A stretch of DNA of 64,000 nucleotides from VRUE01 sp963729995 (lineage in GTDB: Bacteria; Actinomycetota; Thermoleophilia; Solirubrobacterales; 70-9). The notes under the pieces are model-generated. The model was not told the origin of the DNA. It saw only the letters and a program-made list of their open reading frames with translations, and did not search any database. The translations under genes and the position numbers were made by a program. Shown here in pieces: positions 17,337 through 26,380 of this stretch; positions within the stretch are counted from its first letter, which is position 1, and each line of letters begins with the position of its first letter. The stretch covers positions 1,797,722 through 1,861,721 of the forward strand of contig CAVSPF010000003.1 in the NCBI GenBank assembly GCA_963729995.1, given 5' to 3'.

Positions 17337-17379
17337 CCGGTGCTCCTTTTGTACATATGAGGTACAAAAAGAGCACCGG
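17337..17379. repeat. Intergenic hairpin, copy 3 of a repeated family
   Basis: CCGGTGCTC-TTTTGTAC pairs almost perfectly with GTACAAAA-GAGCACCGG across a 7-base loop. Its left arm CTCCTTTTGTAC is identical to that of the hairpin after purB. Apart from the two hairpins, the gap 17126-17505 shows nothing recognisable. Confidence 0.7.
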
Positions 17380-17505
17380 GACGGAGCGAAGGTCTGGCTG
17401 GCCGTGTGGGTCCCGCTGCACGCCGGCGCCTCGCCAACCGGACGTGGCCGGAGCACAGGGCGACGTCGGCGCGGCGCCTGACGGAGCCAGATGGTCATGA
17501 GGCGA

Positions 17506-17772
17506 TTAGCGCACCTCGAACTCGTCCAGGCCCTGCGGGTCCTCCTCGCTCACCTCGACCCGGTCCACGCGGGCGCCACGCGAGCCCTCGCGGCAGAAGG
17601 CCACCATCGCCTCGACCCCCTCCGGGTCGCCCTCGAAGACAGCCTCGACCGTACCGTCGGGCCGATTCCGCACCCAGCCGGCGACGCCCCAGGTGGAGGC
17701 CTGACGGCGGGTCGTGTCGCGAAAGAAGACTCCCTGCACCCGCCCACGGACGATGACACGCTTGCGAGCCAA
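17506..17772 (-). CDS. acyP: Acylphosphatase
   Basis: An 88-residue protein with the full signature: VRGRVQGVFFRDTTRRQA (phosphate loop with the catalytic Arg) and GWVRNRPDGTVEAVFEGDPEGVEAM (catalytic Asn). It hydrolyses acyl phosphates such as 1,3-bisphosphoglycerate or carbamoyl phosphate in the cytosol. It is divergent from purF, with 133 bp between them. Confidence 0.95.
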   Translation of the reverse strand: MARKRVIVRGRVQGVFFRDTTRRQASTWGVAGWVRNRPDGTVEAVFEGDPEGVEAMVAFCREGSRGARVDRVEVSEEDPQGLDEFEVR

Positions 17773-17905
17773 GGGGCCAACTTACCCGCAAATGGGGTGG
17801 TTCACGTGGCCAGGCCGATCCTCCACCGCTGGTACTCTCCTGGGGTAGGCAGGACCGCCTGCGCGTCACATCCTTCTACAGGCGAGGAAAGCGCGCCTTC
17901 TCACC

Positions 17906-19345
17906 TTGACCGAGCGGCTTCTCAGCGAGCGCGATGGACCGCGCGATGAGTGCGGGGTCTTTGGCGTATACGCACCCGGGCATGATGTCGCCCGCCTCAC
18001 CTACTTCGGGCTCTTCGCGCTCCAGCACCGCGGCCAGGAGTCGGCCGGAATCGCGGCCTGCGAGGGCGGTCACATCACGACCCTGCGCGACTCCGGTCTC
18101 GTCTCCCAGGTCTTCGACGAGGAGAAGCTGCGGGCGCTGGAGGGCGACATGGCGATCGGCCACGTCCGCTACTCGACCACCGGCGGCGGCTCCTGGGAGA
18201 ACGCGCAGCCCGTCTGGCGCGACGACGGGCGCGAGCTGGCCCTTGCCCACAACGGCAATCTGACCAACGCCGTCGAGCTCTGGAGCGAGCTCAAGGAGCG
18301 GGGAATCGCCTTCCGCGGCACCTCGGACTCCGAGATCATCGCGGCGCTCCTCTCCTCCAGCGGCGGCCGCTACATCGAGGACGTGGTCGCCGAGGTGATG
18401 CCGCAGCTGCGCGGCGCCTACTCGACCGTGGCGATGACCAAGCACGCGATCGTCGCCTTTCGGGATCCGCACGGCGTGCGTCCCCTCTCGTTGGGGCGGC
18501 TTGGCGATCGCTTCGTGGTCGCCTCGGAGAGCTGCGCCTTCGACATCATCGGAGCGCAGCTTCTGCGCGAGGTGCGGCCGGGCGAAATGGTGTCGCTGAC
18601 CGAGCGCGGCCTCGAGACCCGCCAGGTCGTCCGCGCCGCCCGGCCGGCGATCTGCGTCTTCGAGCACATCTACTTCTCCCGCCCCGACAGCCGCCTCGAG
18701 GGCAAGGTGCTGCAGCAGGTGCGTGGCCGGATGGGCGAGATCCTCTGGCGCGAGGCGCCGGTCGAGGCGGACCTGGTGATCTCGGTGCCCGATTCCGGCA
18801 ACCCGGCGGCGGCGGGATTCGCACGCGCCTCGGGACTGCCCCGCGACGACGGCCTGATCAAGAACCGTTACGTGGCGCGCACCTTCATCCAGCCCGGGCA
18901 GGAGCTGCGCAAGCACGGATTGAGGCTCAAGTTCAACCCGCTGCCCGAGATCGTCGCCGGCAAGCGGATCGTCGTCGTCGACGACTCGATCGTCCGCGGC
19001 AACACCACCCGCCAGATCGTCGGCATGCTGCGCGACGCCGGAGCGAGCGAGGTGCATCTGCGAATCTCGGCGCCGCCGATCCGCCACCCGTGCCACTACG
19101 GAGTCGACATGTCGACTAGCGAGGAGATGATCGCCCACAACCGCACGATCGAGGAGATCGCCGACGAGCTCGGAGCCGACTCGCTCGCCTACCTCTCGAT
19201 GAACGGTGTCTACGAGGCGATCGGCACCCCGCCCGAGGACCACTGCGACGCGTGCTTCACGGGGCACTACCCGCTTGGGAATCCCGAGCAGGCAAACGGC
19301 AAGTTCGCCCTCGAGGACATCGCGGTGGTCCCCACAAGCAGCTAG
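17906..19345 (+). CDS. purF: Amidophosphoribosyltransferase PurF
   Basis: First committed step of purine synthesis: PRPP plus glutamine to phosphoribosylamine. The 479-residue protein starts at TTG 17906. Its first 15 residues would be a propeptide removed to expose Cys in DECGVFGVYAPG, the nucleophile of the Ntn glutaminase domain. Also visible are YFGLFALQHRGQESAGIA, HVRYSTTG, HNGNL and the PRPP-binding motif IVVVDDSIVRGNTT. Cys residues in AICVFEHIYFSRPDS and DHCDACFTGHYP fit the oxygen-sensitive iron-sulfur form. purN follows after 10 bp. Confidence 0.96.
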   Translation: MTERLLSERDGPRDECGVFGVYAPGHDVARLTYFGLFALQHRGQESAGIAACEGGHITTLRDSGLVSQVFDEEKLRALEGDMAIGHVRYSTTGGGSWENAQPVWRDDGRELALAHNGNLTNAVELWSELKERGIAFRGTSDSEIIAALLSSSGGRYIEDVVAEVMPQLRGAYSTVAMTKHAIVAFRDPHGVRPLSLGRLGDRFVVASESCAFDIIGAQLLREVRPGEMVSLTERGLETRQVVRAARPAICVFEHIYFSRPDSRLEGKVLQQVRGRMGEILWREAPVEADLVISVPDSGNPAAAGFARASGLPRDDGLIKNRYVARTFIQPGQELRKHGLRLKFNPLPEIVAGKRIVVVDDSIVRGNTTRQIVGMLRDAGASEVHLRISAPPIRHPCHYGVDMSTSEEMIAHNRTIEEIADELGADSLAYLSMNGVYEAIGTPPEDHCDACFTGHYPLGNPEQANGKFALEDIAVVPTSS

Positions 19346-19355
19346 CTTCCCGCCG

Positions 19356-19970
19356 GTGAGCAACAGCTTCAAGCTCGTCGTGCTGGCCTCGGGGACCGGC
19401 ACGAACCTGCAGGAGATCATCGACCGGCTGCATCGGCGGCACGGAGTCGAGGTAGTCGGGGTCGCGTCCGACAAGCCCGGTGCCAGGGCCCTCGAGCGGG
19501 CGCGCGCCGCCCAGATCGAAACCGCCGTCTTCCCGCGCCAGGACTACGACGATCGCGAGTCCCGCGACGCCGCGATGGCTGAGTGGATCGAGGCGCGCGG
19601 TGCGGACCTCATTGTCCTCGCCGGCTACATGCAGCTGCTCAGCGACGGCGTCGTCGAACGGTTCCGCAACCGCATCGTCAACATCCACCCTGCCCTGCTG
19701 CCCTCCTTTCCGGGACTCGACGCCATCGGCCAGGCGCTCGAGGCGGGGGTCGGCGTGACCGGTGTCACCGTGCACTTCGTCGACGAGGGAGTCGATACCG
19801 GCCCGGTCATCGTGCAGCGGGAGGTCCCAATCCCGGCGGATCGCGACCGAGACAGGCTCGAGGCGTCGATCCACGCCGTCGAGCACGAGCTCTACCCGGA
19901 GGCGATCCGCATGATCGCGCGGGGCCAGGTTAGGATCGACCCGAGCGAGCGCGTGGTCATCGATGAGTGA
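19356..19970 (+). CDS. purN: Phosphoribosylglycinamide formyltransferase PurN
   Basis: A 204-residue enzyme from GTG 19356. It transfers the formyl group of 10-formyl-THF to GAR. Motifs: VVLASGTGTNLQEII (phosphate loop), AGYMQLL, IVNIHPALLPSFPG with catalytic Asn and His, and VDEGVDTGPVIVQ with the catalytic Asp. Its last eight bases overlap purH. The missing purD product is the enzyme that would make its substrate. Confidence 0.95.
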   Translation: MSNSFKLVVLASGTGTNLQEIIDRLHRRHGVEVVGVASDKPGARALERARAAQIETAVFPRQDYDDRESRDAAMAEWIEARGADLIVLAGYMQLLSDGVVERFRNRIVNIHPALLPSFPGLDAIGQALEAGVGVTGVTVHFVDEGVDTGPVIVQREVPIPADRDRDRLEASIHAVEHELYPEAIRMIARGQVRIDPSERVVIDE

Positions 19971-21579
19971 GGCCCCTGCAGATATCCCCGCCGAGACCGT
20001 GAGCGACGGCGCAATCCGGGTGCGCCGGGCGCTGATCTCGGTCTCCGACAAGACGGGAGTCGCCGACTTCGCCAAGGCGCTCGCGGCGCTCGGGGTCGAG
20101 ATTCTCTCCACCGGCGGCACCGCGGCGGCGCTGCGCAAGGCCGGGCTCGAGGTGACCGACGTCTCCGAGTTCACCGGCCAGGAGGAGATCCTCGGCGGCC
20201 GCGTCAAGACGCTGCACCCCCGCCTCCACGCGGCGCTGCTGGCGCGGCGCGGGGACCCCGAGCACGTGGCGACCCTGGAGCGCGAGGGCATCGAGCCAAT
20301 CGACCTCGTCTGCGTCAACCTCTATCCGTTCGAGAGAACCGTGGCCCGCCACGAGGTCGACCCGCAGGTCGCCATCGAGAACATCGACATCGGCGGGCCG
20401 ACCATGATCCGCGCCGCCGCCAAGAACCACGAGAGCGTCGCGGTCGTGGTCAAGCCGGAGTCCTATGACGCGGTCTGCGCCGAGCTGGAGGAGTCCGGCG
20501 GCGAGATCTCCGCCACCACGCGGCACTGGCTCGCCAACGAGGCCTTCGCCCAGACGGCCCGCTACGACGCCGCGATCAGCCGCTGGTTCTCGACTGAGTA
20601 CGAGGACTTCCCCGAGCACCTGACGATTGCGTATGAGAAGGAGCTCGATCTCGCCTACGGAGAGAATCCCCACCAGCGCGCCGCCCTCTACTCCGAAGCC
20701 GGGGCACATACCCACATCCTCTCCCGGGTCGCCAAGCTGCACGGCCGGGCGCTCTCCTTCAACAACGTGCTCGACCTCGACTCGGCGCGGCGGTTGAGCG
20801 CGGACTTCGAGGAGCCCGCCTGCACGATCGTCAAGCACAACAACCCCTGCGGCGTGGCCATCGGCGACGACGCGCTCGACGCCTACCGCAGGGCGCTCGC
20901 CTGCGACCCGATGTCGGCGTTCGGCGGCGTAATCGCGGTCAACCGGCCAATCGGCGTGGAGCTGGCGGAGGCGCTGCACGAAAACTTCGTCGAGGTGCTG
21001 ATCGCGCCCGGCTTCGAGGACGGCGCCCTGGAGATCCTCCAGCAGAAGGAGGCGATCCGGATCCTCTGCGACGAGGAGCGGCGCGACGCGGACCCCGGCG
21101 AACGCGACATGAAACGGGTGCGCGGAGGGCTGCTGATCCAGGACCGGGACGGCGACCCCGAGCCGCGCGAGCTGATGCAGGTGGTGACGAAAGCCGAGCC
21201 GAGCGAGGGGCAGTGGCGCGACATGCTCTTCGCCTGGACGGTGGTCCGCCATGTTCGCTCCAACGCAATCGTGATCGCCAAGGGGGGTGCGACGCTGGGG
21301 ATCGGCGCCGGCCAGATGAGCCGGGTGGACTCGGTGCGGATCGCGGTGGAGAAGTGCGGCGACGCCCGCGGCGGCGACGCCAGCTCCATCCTCGCCGGCT
21401 CGGCCGTCGCCTCAGACGCCTTCTTCCCCTTCGCCGACGGGCCCCAGGCGGCGATCGACGCCGGCGTCACCGCCGTGATCCAGCCCGGCGGCTCCAAACG
21501 CGACGCCGAAGTGATCGAGGCCTGTGACGCCGCCGGCGTCGCCATGGCCTTCACCAAGCACCGTCACTTCCGCCACTGA
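19963..21579 (+). CDS. purH: Bifunctional AICAR transformylase / IMP cyclohydrolase PurH
   Basis: 538 residues catalysing the last two steps to IMP. The N-terminal MGS-like cyclohydrolase half has ALISVSDKTGVADFAKAL, STGGTAAAL, VSEFTGQEEILGGRVKTLHPRLHAALL and the NIDIGGPTMIRAAAKNH block. The C-terminal half has YGENPHQRAALY, NNVLDLDSA, IVKHNNPCG, VAIEKCGDA-like sequence and the end FTKHRHFRH. It starts at ATG 19963 inside purN and closes the purine block. Confidence 0.97.
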   Translation: MSEAPADIPAETVSDGAIRVRRALISVSDKTGVADFAKALAALGVEILSTGGTAAALRKAGLEVTDVSEFTGQEEILGGRVKTLHPRLHAALLARRGDPEHVATLEREGIEPIDLVCVNLYPFERTVARHEVDPQVAIENIDIGGPTMIRAAAKNHESVAVVVKPESYDAVCAELEESGGEISATTRHWLANEAFAQTARYDAAISRWFSTEYEDFPEHLTIAYEKELDLAYGENPHQRAALYSEAGAHTHILSRVAKLHGRALSFNNVLDLDSARRLSADFEEPACTIVKHNNPCGVAIGDDALDAYRRALACDPMSAFGGVIAVNRPIGVELAEALHENFVEVLIAPGFEDGALEILQQKEAIRILCDEERRDADPGERDMKRVRGGLLIQDRDGDPEPRELMQVVTKAEPSEGQWRDMLFAWTVVRHVRSNAIVIAKGGATLGIGAGQMSRVDSVRIAVEKCGDARGGDASSILAGSAVASDAFFPFADGPQAAIDAGVTAVIQPGGSKRDAEVIEACDAAGVAMAFTKHRHFRH

Positions 21580-21605
21580 GTCAGAACCCGTCTCGAGACG
21601 GGAGC

Positions 21606-22349
21606 TCAACGGGCGGTGCCGTGCAGCTCCCTCTGCCTGGAGCTGGCCTGCTGGACGTGACCGCATACCTCCGCGGGGGAATCGGCGGTCACCAGGAGCT
21701 CCATGTCGACGGGCGATATCAGGCCGCAGTCGTCGAGGCTGCCCTCGATCCAGTCCAGCAGCGGCGCCCAGTGCTGGGAATCGACGAGGATCGTCGGGAA
21801 GAGATGGATTCGGTGGGTCTGGATCAGGGTCACGCTTTCGAAGAGCTCGTCCATGGTTCCGAACCCGCCCGGGAAGATGACGAAGGCACGGGCGTAGCGC
21901 ACGAACATCAGCTTGCGGGCGAAGAAGTAGTGAAAGTTGAGACCGCGGTTGACGAAGCGGTTCATCTGCTGCTCCATCGGCAGCTCGATGTTCAAGCCGA
22001 CCGAGAGGCCACCGGCCTCCGAGGCGCCTCGGTTCGCCGCCTCCATCAGGCCAGGGCCGCCCCCGGTGATGATGGTGAAGCCGGCATTCGCAAGGCAGGC
22101 CGCCGTCTCACGGCAGAGCTCGTACCAATGGTGCCCCTCGTGGATCCTCGCCGAGCCGAAGATCGAGACGCCGTCGTCGATGTCGCGAAGGGAATCGAAG
22201 CCCCTGTCGATCTCAGCGCTGATCCGCTCCAGCCGCAGCGAGTCCTGCTCCTCGACGTCGCCCGGCGAACGGAGCAGCTCCTCATCTCGCTTCGCGCCTT
22301 TGGCGCTCGAACCACCGAGGGTGTCGTGGGGATCTCCGGCCTCGGCCAT
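21606..22349 (-). CDS. LOG-family (TIGR00730-type) nucleotide phosphoribohydrolase
   Basis: 247 residues from ATG 22349; the frame is open further upstream but in a less gene-like stretch. The signatures GGGPGLMEAANRGA and PGGFGTMDELFE are those of the LONELY GUY / lysine-decarboxylase-like family, whose tested members release base from cytokinin or purine nucleoside monophosphates. VSIFGSARI begins the Rossmann-like fold. It converges on purH, and a link to purine salvage is plausible but not shown. Confidence 0.9.
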   Translation of the reverse strand: MAEAGDPHDTLGGSSAKGAKRDEELLRSPGDVEEQDSLRLERISAEIDRGFDSLRDIDDGVSIFGSARIHEGHHWYELCRETAACLANAGFTIITGGGPGLMEAANRGASEAGGLSVGLNIELPMEQQMNRFVNRGLNFHYFFARKLMFVRYARAFVIFPGGFGTMDELFESVTLIQTHRIHLFPTILVDSQHWAPLLDWIEGSLDDCGLISPVDMELLVTADSPAEVCGHVQQASSRQRELHGTAR

Positions 22350-22648
22350 GGCGCTCTCCAGTGCCCCCAGTAGAACACAAGACGAACCTGGCTGCTCGGA
22401 TCGAGGGTGAGCCGGTCTCGCTGGCGCGGTAGCGCCTTCGCGGGGCAGCCCACCGGAATCACCAGGGCATCCACGGCAATCGGCTCGCTTTGTTCGCAAA
22501 CGAGGAGGAGAAGCTGCGGTCGAGTGTGGTGCGCTCTCAAGGCTCCAGCGAGGTCGCCGGGGACTGTTTGTGCGACAGCCACCGCGGGAAGGGAGCGAGG
22601 GTCGTTTCTTACGTTTTTCTTCATTTCGCCCGCCATCCTCAGTGTGTG

Positions 22649-23332
22649 ATGGATGTGATCGTGGTCGACGACGAGTACCCGCTGCGGGTGGCGCTGCGAC
22701 GAGCGCTGGCGCTCGAGGGCTACGGCGTCACCGAGGCGGCCAGCGGCGAGGAGGCGATCAAGCTGCTGCGCGAGCGCAGTTGGGACGCGATGATCCTCGA
22801 CGTCCTGATGCCGGGCCTGAGTGGCCTGGACGTCTGCGAACGGCTGCGGATAGCGGGCGAGCGGATACCGATCCTGATGCTGACCGCACGCGAGACGGTC
22901 GCCGACCGGGTACGGGGCCTCGAGGCCGGCGCCGACGACTACCTCGTCAAGCCCTTCGCCCTGGAGGAGCTGCTGGCGCGGTTGCGAGCGCTCCTGCGCC
23001 GCAGCCTCCCGGCTGACGAGGACGAGGAGACGTTGCGCTACGAAGGGCTCGTCCTCGACCCGCTGCGATATGAGGTGCGAGTCGGCCAGCGCGAGCTAGA
23101 GCTGACCCGCACCGAGTTCTCGCTCCTGCACCTGCTGATGCGCCATCAGGGCAGGGTGCTCTCGCGGGCGACGATCAACGAGCAGGTCTGGGGCTATGAC
23201 TTCGGCCCCGACTCCAACTCGCTCGGCGTCTACGTCGGCTACCTGCGCCGCAAGCTGGAGGCCGGCGGCCAGCCGCGCCTGATCCAGACGATCCGCGGGG
23301 TTGGCTACGTGTTGCGGCAGCCGCGAGGATGA
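22649..23332 (+). CDS. OmpR-family response regulator
   Basis: 227 residues. The receiver has the acidic pocket VVDDE, phospho-acceptor Asp in MILDVLMPGLSG, the Thr in LMLTARE and Lys in DDYLVKPF. The C-terminal winged helix (LTRTEFSLLHLLMRHQGRVLSR ... LGVYVGYLRRKLE ... IRGVGYVL) binds DNA. ATG 22649 is preferred to upstream starts because it gives the standard first strand. The ATG of the kinase overlaps its stop. It probably controls the export operon downstream. Confidence 0.94.
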   Translation: MDVIVVDDEYPLRVALRRALALEGYGVTEAASGEEAIKLLRERSWDAMILDVLMPGLSGLDVCERLRIAGERIPILMLTARETVADRVRGLEAGADDYLVKPFALEELLARLRALLRRSLPADEDEETLRYEGLVLDPLRYEVRVGQRELELTRTEFSLLHLLMRHQGRVLSRATINEQVWGYDFGPDSNSLGVYVGYLRRKLEAGGQPRLIQTIRGVGYVLRQPRG

Positions 23333-24693
23333 CGGTCCGCCGCCGCCTCTCCGTCGCCGCGGCCGCGGCCGTCGCAATCGCGATCGCGCTTGCCTCGCTC
23401 GCCGCCTATCTCGCGGTACAGGCCAAGCTGCGCGGCGAGGTCGACTCGGCGCTCAGGCAGCGCGCCCAGGAGATCCAGGCCTTCTCCCGGTTTAATCCGC
23501 CTCTGCGCCGGCCACCCAAACCACCGCCCGGCCCCTCGCCCCAGGCGCAGTTCGGCGGCGCGGCCGGCCTGGTCCAGTTCGTCTCACCGGACGGCAAGCC
23601 AAGGCGCATCGCCGAAAGCAAGTCGAGGCATATCCCGCTCACCCCCCAGGCCCGCGCCGTCGCGAGCGGTTCAAGCAGCGAAACCCTGCTCCAGGATGAG
23701 ACGGTGTCCGGCCAGCAGCTGCGTGTGCTCACCGCGCCGCTTACGGGAGGCGGCGCGGTTCAGGTGGCGAGGCCGCTTAACGAAGTCGAAAGCGTCCTGC
23801 ACCAGCTGGTGCTGCTCTTCGCCGTGATCACTGTTGGGGGCATCGGCCTGGCGGCGCTTCTGGGAGCCGCAGTCTCGCGAGCCTCCTTGGCGCCGGTGCG
23901 GCGCTTCACCGAGGAGACGGAGTCGATCTCCCAAGGCCCGGACCTCAGCCGCCGGCTGCCGGTGAGCCACGACGATGAGCTCGGCCGCCTCGCCCGCTCC
24001 TATAACGCCACACTTGAGGCACTCGAGCGCTCCGCCGCGGCGCAGCGCCAGATGGTCTCCGACGCCTCGCACGAGCTGCGCACCCCGCTGGCATCGCTGA
24101 AGACCAACCTGGAGCTGCTGCTGCGCAGCGACGGCAGGCTCAACGACGCCGATCACATCGAGCTGGAGAGCGACTTGGTCGAGCAGATCGATGAACTGAC
24201 TCTGCTCGTCGATGACGTGGTCGAGCTGGCGCGCCGCGGCGAGGCCGAGCAGGCGGCAGAAGATGTCGGCCTGGATGAGATCGTAGGCGCCGCGATCGAG
24301 CGGGTGGAGCGCCACGCGCCGGGACTGCGTTTTGAGGCTCGCCTGGAGCCCTGCACGGTGAGAGGGCGCCCGGAAAGGCTCGGCCGCGCCGTCTATAACC
24401 TGCTCGACAACGCCGCCAAGTGGAGCCCGAGCGGCGCCACGGTGGAGGTCCGCCTCGTCGGAGGGACGCTCTCGGTACGCGATCACGGGCCCGGCATCAA
24501 AGCCGAGAATCTCCCCTTCGTCTTCGATCGCTTCTATCGCGCCCCCGAGGCCCGCAGCCGGCCCGGCTCGGGGCTCGGACTGGCGATCGTTCGCCAGACC
24601 GCCGACGCCCACGGCGCCGAGGTCTCGGCGGCGAACGCCGAGGGCGGCGGGGCAGTCCTCACCCTGCGCTTCCCCGACGCCGTTCTTACGTAG
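23329..24693 (+). CDS. Membrane sensor histidine kinase
   Basis: 454 residues: TM1 at about 10-27, an extracytoplasmic loop of about 130 residues rich in Pro, TM2 at about 160-182, HAMP, then dimerisation helix with phospho-His in SDASHELRTPLASLKTNLELL. The ATPase domain has NLLDNAAKWSP (N box), DHGPGI (G1), FDRFYRAPEAR (F) and GSGLGLAIVRQ (G2). It is coupled to the response regulator through an ATGA overlap. The signal is unknown; position suggests a substance exported by the next genes. Confidence 0.94.
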   Translation: MTVRRRLSVAAAAAVAIAIALASLAAYLAVQAKLRGEVDSALRQRAQEIQAFSRFNPPLRRPPKPPPGPSPQAQFGGAAGLVQFVSPDGKPRRIAESKSRHIPLTPQARAVASGSSSETLLQDETVSGQQLRVLTAPLTGGGAVQVARPLNEVESVLHQLVLLFAVITVGGIGLAALLGAAVSRASLAPVRRFTEETESISQGPDLSRRLPVSHDDELGRLARSYNATLEALERSAAAQRQMVSDASHELRTPLASLKTNLELLLRSDGRLNDADHIELESDLVEQIDELTLLVDDVVELARRGEAEQAAEDVGLDEIVGAAIERVERHAPGLRFEARLEPCTVRGRPERLGRAVYNLLDNAAKWSPSGATVEVRLVGGTLSVRDHGPGIKAENLPFVFDRFYRAPEARSRPGSGLGLAIVRQTADAHGAEVSAANAEGGGAVLTLRFPDAVLT

Positions 24694-24745
24694 ATCTTCA
24701 GCTTCTCTTCGCTGGCCATAAGGACCGGAGGGTTTGATCACCGAG

Positions 24746-26380
24746 ATGCGGAAGGCCATCAAGCCCCGCCGCCTGCCCAGGGCCGCCCGAAGCCTGCCCA
24801 AGGCCTGGGACAACTGGGCGCTGGGAGTCCTCTGCCTTGCCACCCTGGCCTTTGCGATCTCCTCGATCGGCTCCTCCCCTTCAAGCTCGGCGGCGACTCA
24901 GAGGACCGCGACCGTCTCCCGCAACGTCGTCCAGTCCACGGTCTCCGGCAGCGGCAGCCTCGAAGCCGCCAAGCAGGTGGAACTCAACTTCGGTGCCTCG
25001 GGCGAAGTGACGGCTATCGACGTCAAGGCCGGAGAGCACGTGAGCAAGGGCCAGATCCTCGCGCGCATCGACTCGAGCTCTGCCCGAGCCTCCCTGGCAC
25101 AGGCGGAAGCCCAGCTCGCTGAAGCCGAAGAAACGCTTGAAACGGCCAAGGAAGGTGGAGCATCGACAGCGTCCACCACCACCGCAACGCGCGACAAAGC
25201 GCGGCTCGCCTCGACGGACGGCGCCGAAGCTGCGGGCAGCTCTCTGCTCGTCGCCTACGTGAGCGACAGTAAAGGCGGCTTTGAAACCGGCGCGGCGAAC
25301 CCAAAGAGCCAGGCCGGTGCCACAAAGGGAACCGGCGAAACCGGGAGCGACGGCGAAGGCACTGCGAAAGGTAAGTCAGGTAAGTCCGAAAGCGGCAGCG
25401 GCACCAAAGGGGGCGGCAAGGAAGGCGACTCCGGTTCAGCGGCGACGCCGACCTCATCGGGAGAAGGCTCCTCCACGGCTCCGTCGAACTCCTCCGGTTC
25501 GACGGAAAGCGGAGCCGCGGGCTCTTCGGCCGCTGCCCTGAGCGTCGCGACGGCCGAAGCAAAGCTGCGAGAGGCGCAGCTGAGCGTGAAGAGCGCCGAG
25601 CAGGAAATCAGGCAGACGACGTTGCGAGCGCCGATCAGCGGCACGATCGCATCGGTCTCGGGCGAGGTCGGTGAAACAGTCTCCGGCGAAGGCTCGGGTG
25701 CTTCGAGCGCCGCCGGCACCTCCGGCTCAGCTGCTGCCGGCGGCAGCCTGGGAGGCAGTAAATCGAGCTCCGGCGCCACCGGCTCCTCTGAAGCCTTCAT
25801 CGTGCTCAGCCAACTGGGGAGGATGAAGATGGAAGTCTCCCTCAGCGAGTCCGAAGTCAACAAGGTAAAGCTCGACCAGCCGGTGACCGTGAGCATCAGC
25901 TCGATGGAAGGCACTGAGCTCGCCGGCCGGGTCACCCACGTCGACCTTCTGCCCAGCGAAAGCAGCAGCAGCTCTAGCAGCGTCGTCAGCTATGGGGCGA
26001 CGGTTCTCCTCACCCAAAGCGAAAAGGGCCTGCGCCCGGGGATGTCGGCGAAGGCGGAAATCGTCACCGAACAGGTCAGGAACGCGCTCGCGGTTAGCAG
26101 CGAAGCGATCACCACCGCCGGCCCGATCAAGACCGTGACTGTCAAGGAAGGCGACGGTAAGGAAGCCAAAAGGACGGTCACCACCGGACTCACCGGCGAG
26201 GAAACCACCCAGGTGATCAGCGGGTTGCAGGCCGGAGACGTGATCGTGCTGCCGGCGCTGACGGTCTCGGCGGGCGGAGCCTCCGCCAACTCGTTGGGCG
26301 CCAAATCCTCAACGTCGGGCGGCGGGTTCCCGAGCTTCCCGGGCGGCGGGTTCCCCCGGGGCGGATTCCCAGGAGGATGA
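24746..26380 (+). CDS. HlyD/MacA-like efflux periplasmic-adaptor protein with long Gly/Ser insert
   Basis: About 544 residues; TTG 24734 is an alternative start, closer to GGAGGG. One N-terminal membrane segment (LGVLCLATLAFAISSIG), then a lipoyl half-motif GEVTAIDVKAGEHVSKGQILARID and a helix SLAQAEAQLAEAEETL. An insert of about 130 residues of Gly/Ser/Thr/Lys low-complexity sequence follows before the returning helix and the second lipoyl half. A beta-barrel (LSESEVNKVKLDQPVTVSIS) and a Gly/Phe/Pro-rich tail end it. MacA-type proteins bridge the MacB transporter to the outside. Codons here favour GAA, unlike the purine genes. Confidence 0.85.
   Translation: MRKAIKPRRLPRAARSLPKAWDNWALGVLCLATLAFAISSIGSSPSSSAATQRTATVSRNVVQSTVSGSGSLEAAKQVELNFGASGEVTAIDVKAGEHVSKGQILARIDSSSARASLAQAEAQLAEAEETLETAKEGGASTASTTTATRDKARLASTDGAEAAGSSLLVAYVSDSKGGFETGAANPKSQAGATKGTGETGSDGEGTAKGKSGKSESGSGTKGGGKEGDSGSAATPTSSGEGSSTAPSNSSGSTESGAAGSSAAALSVATAEAKLREAQLSVKSAEQEIRQTTLRAPISGTIASVSGEVGETVSGEGSGASSAAGTSGSAAAGGSLGGSKSSSGATGSSEAFIVLSQLGRMKMEVSLSESEVNKVKLDQPVTVSISSMEGTELAGRVTHVDLLPSESSSSSSSVVSYGATVLLTQSEKGLRPGMSAKAEIVTEQVRNALAVSSEAITTAGPIKTVTVKEGDGKEAKRTVTTGLTGEETTQVISGLQAGDVIVLPALTVSAGGASANSLGAKSSTSGGGFPSFPGGGFPRGGFPGG

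Noticed and set aside
19957..21252. Minus-strand ORF opposite purH
   Set aside because: Shadow frame of high-GC coding sequence.
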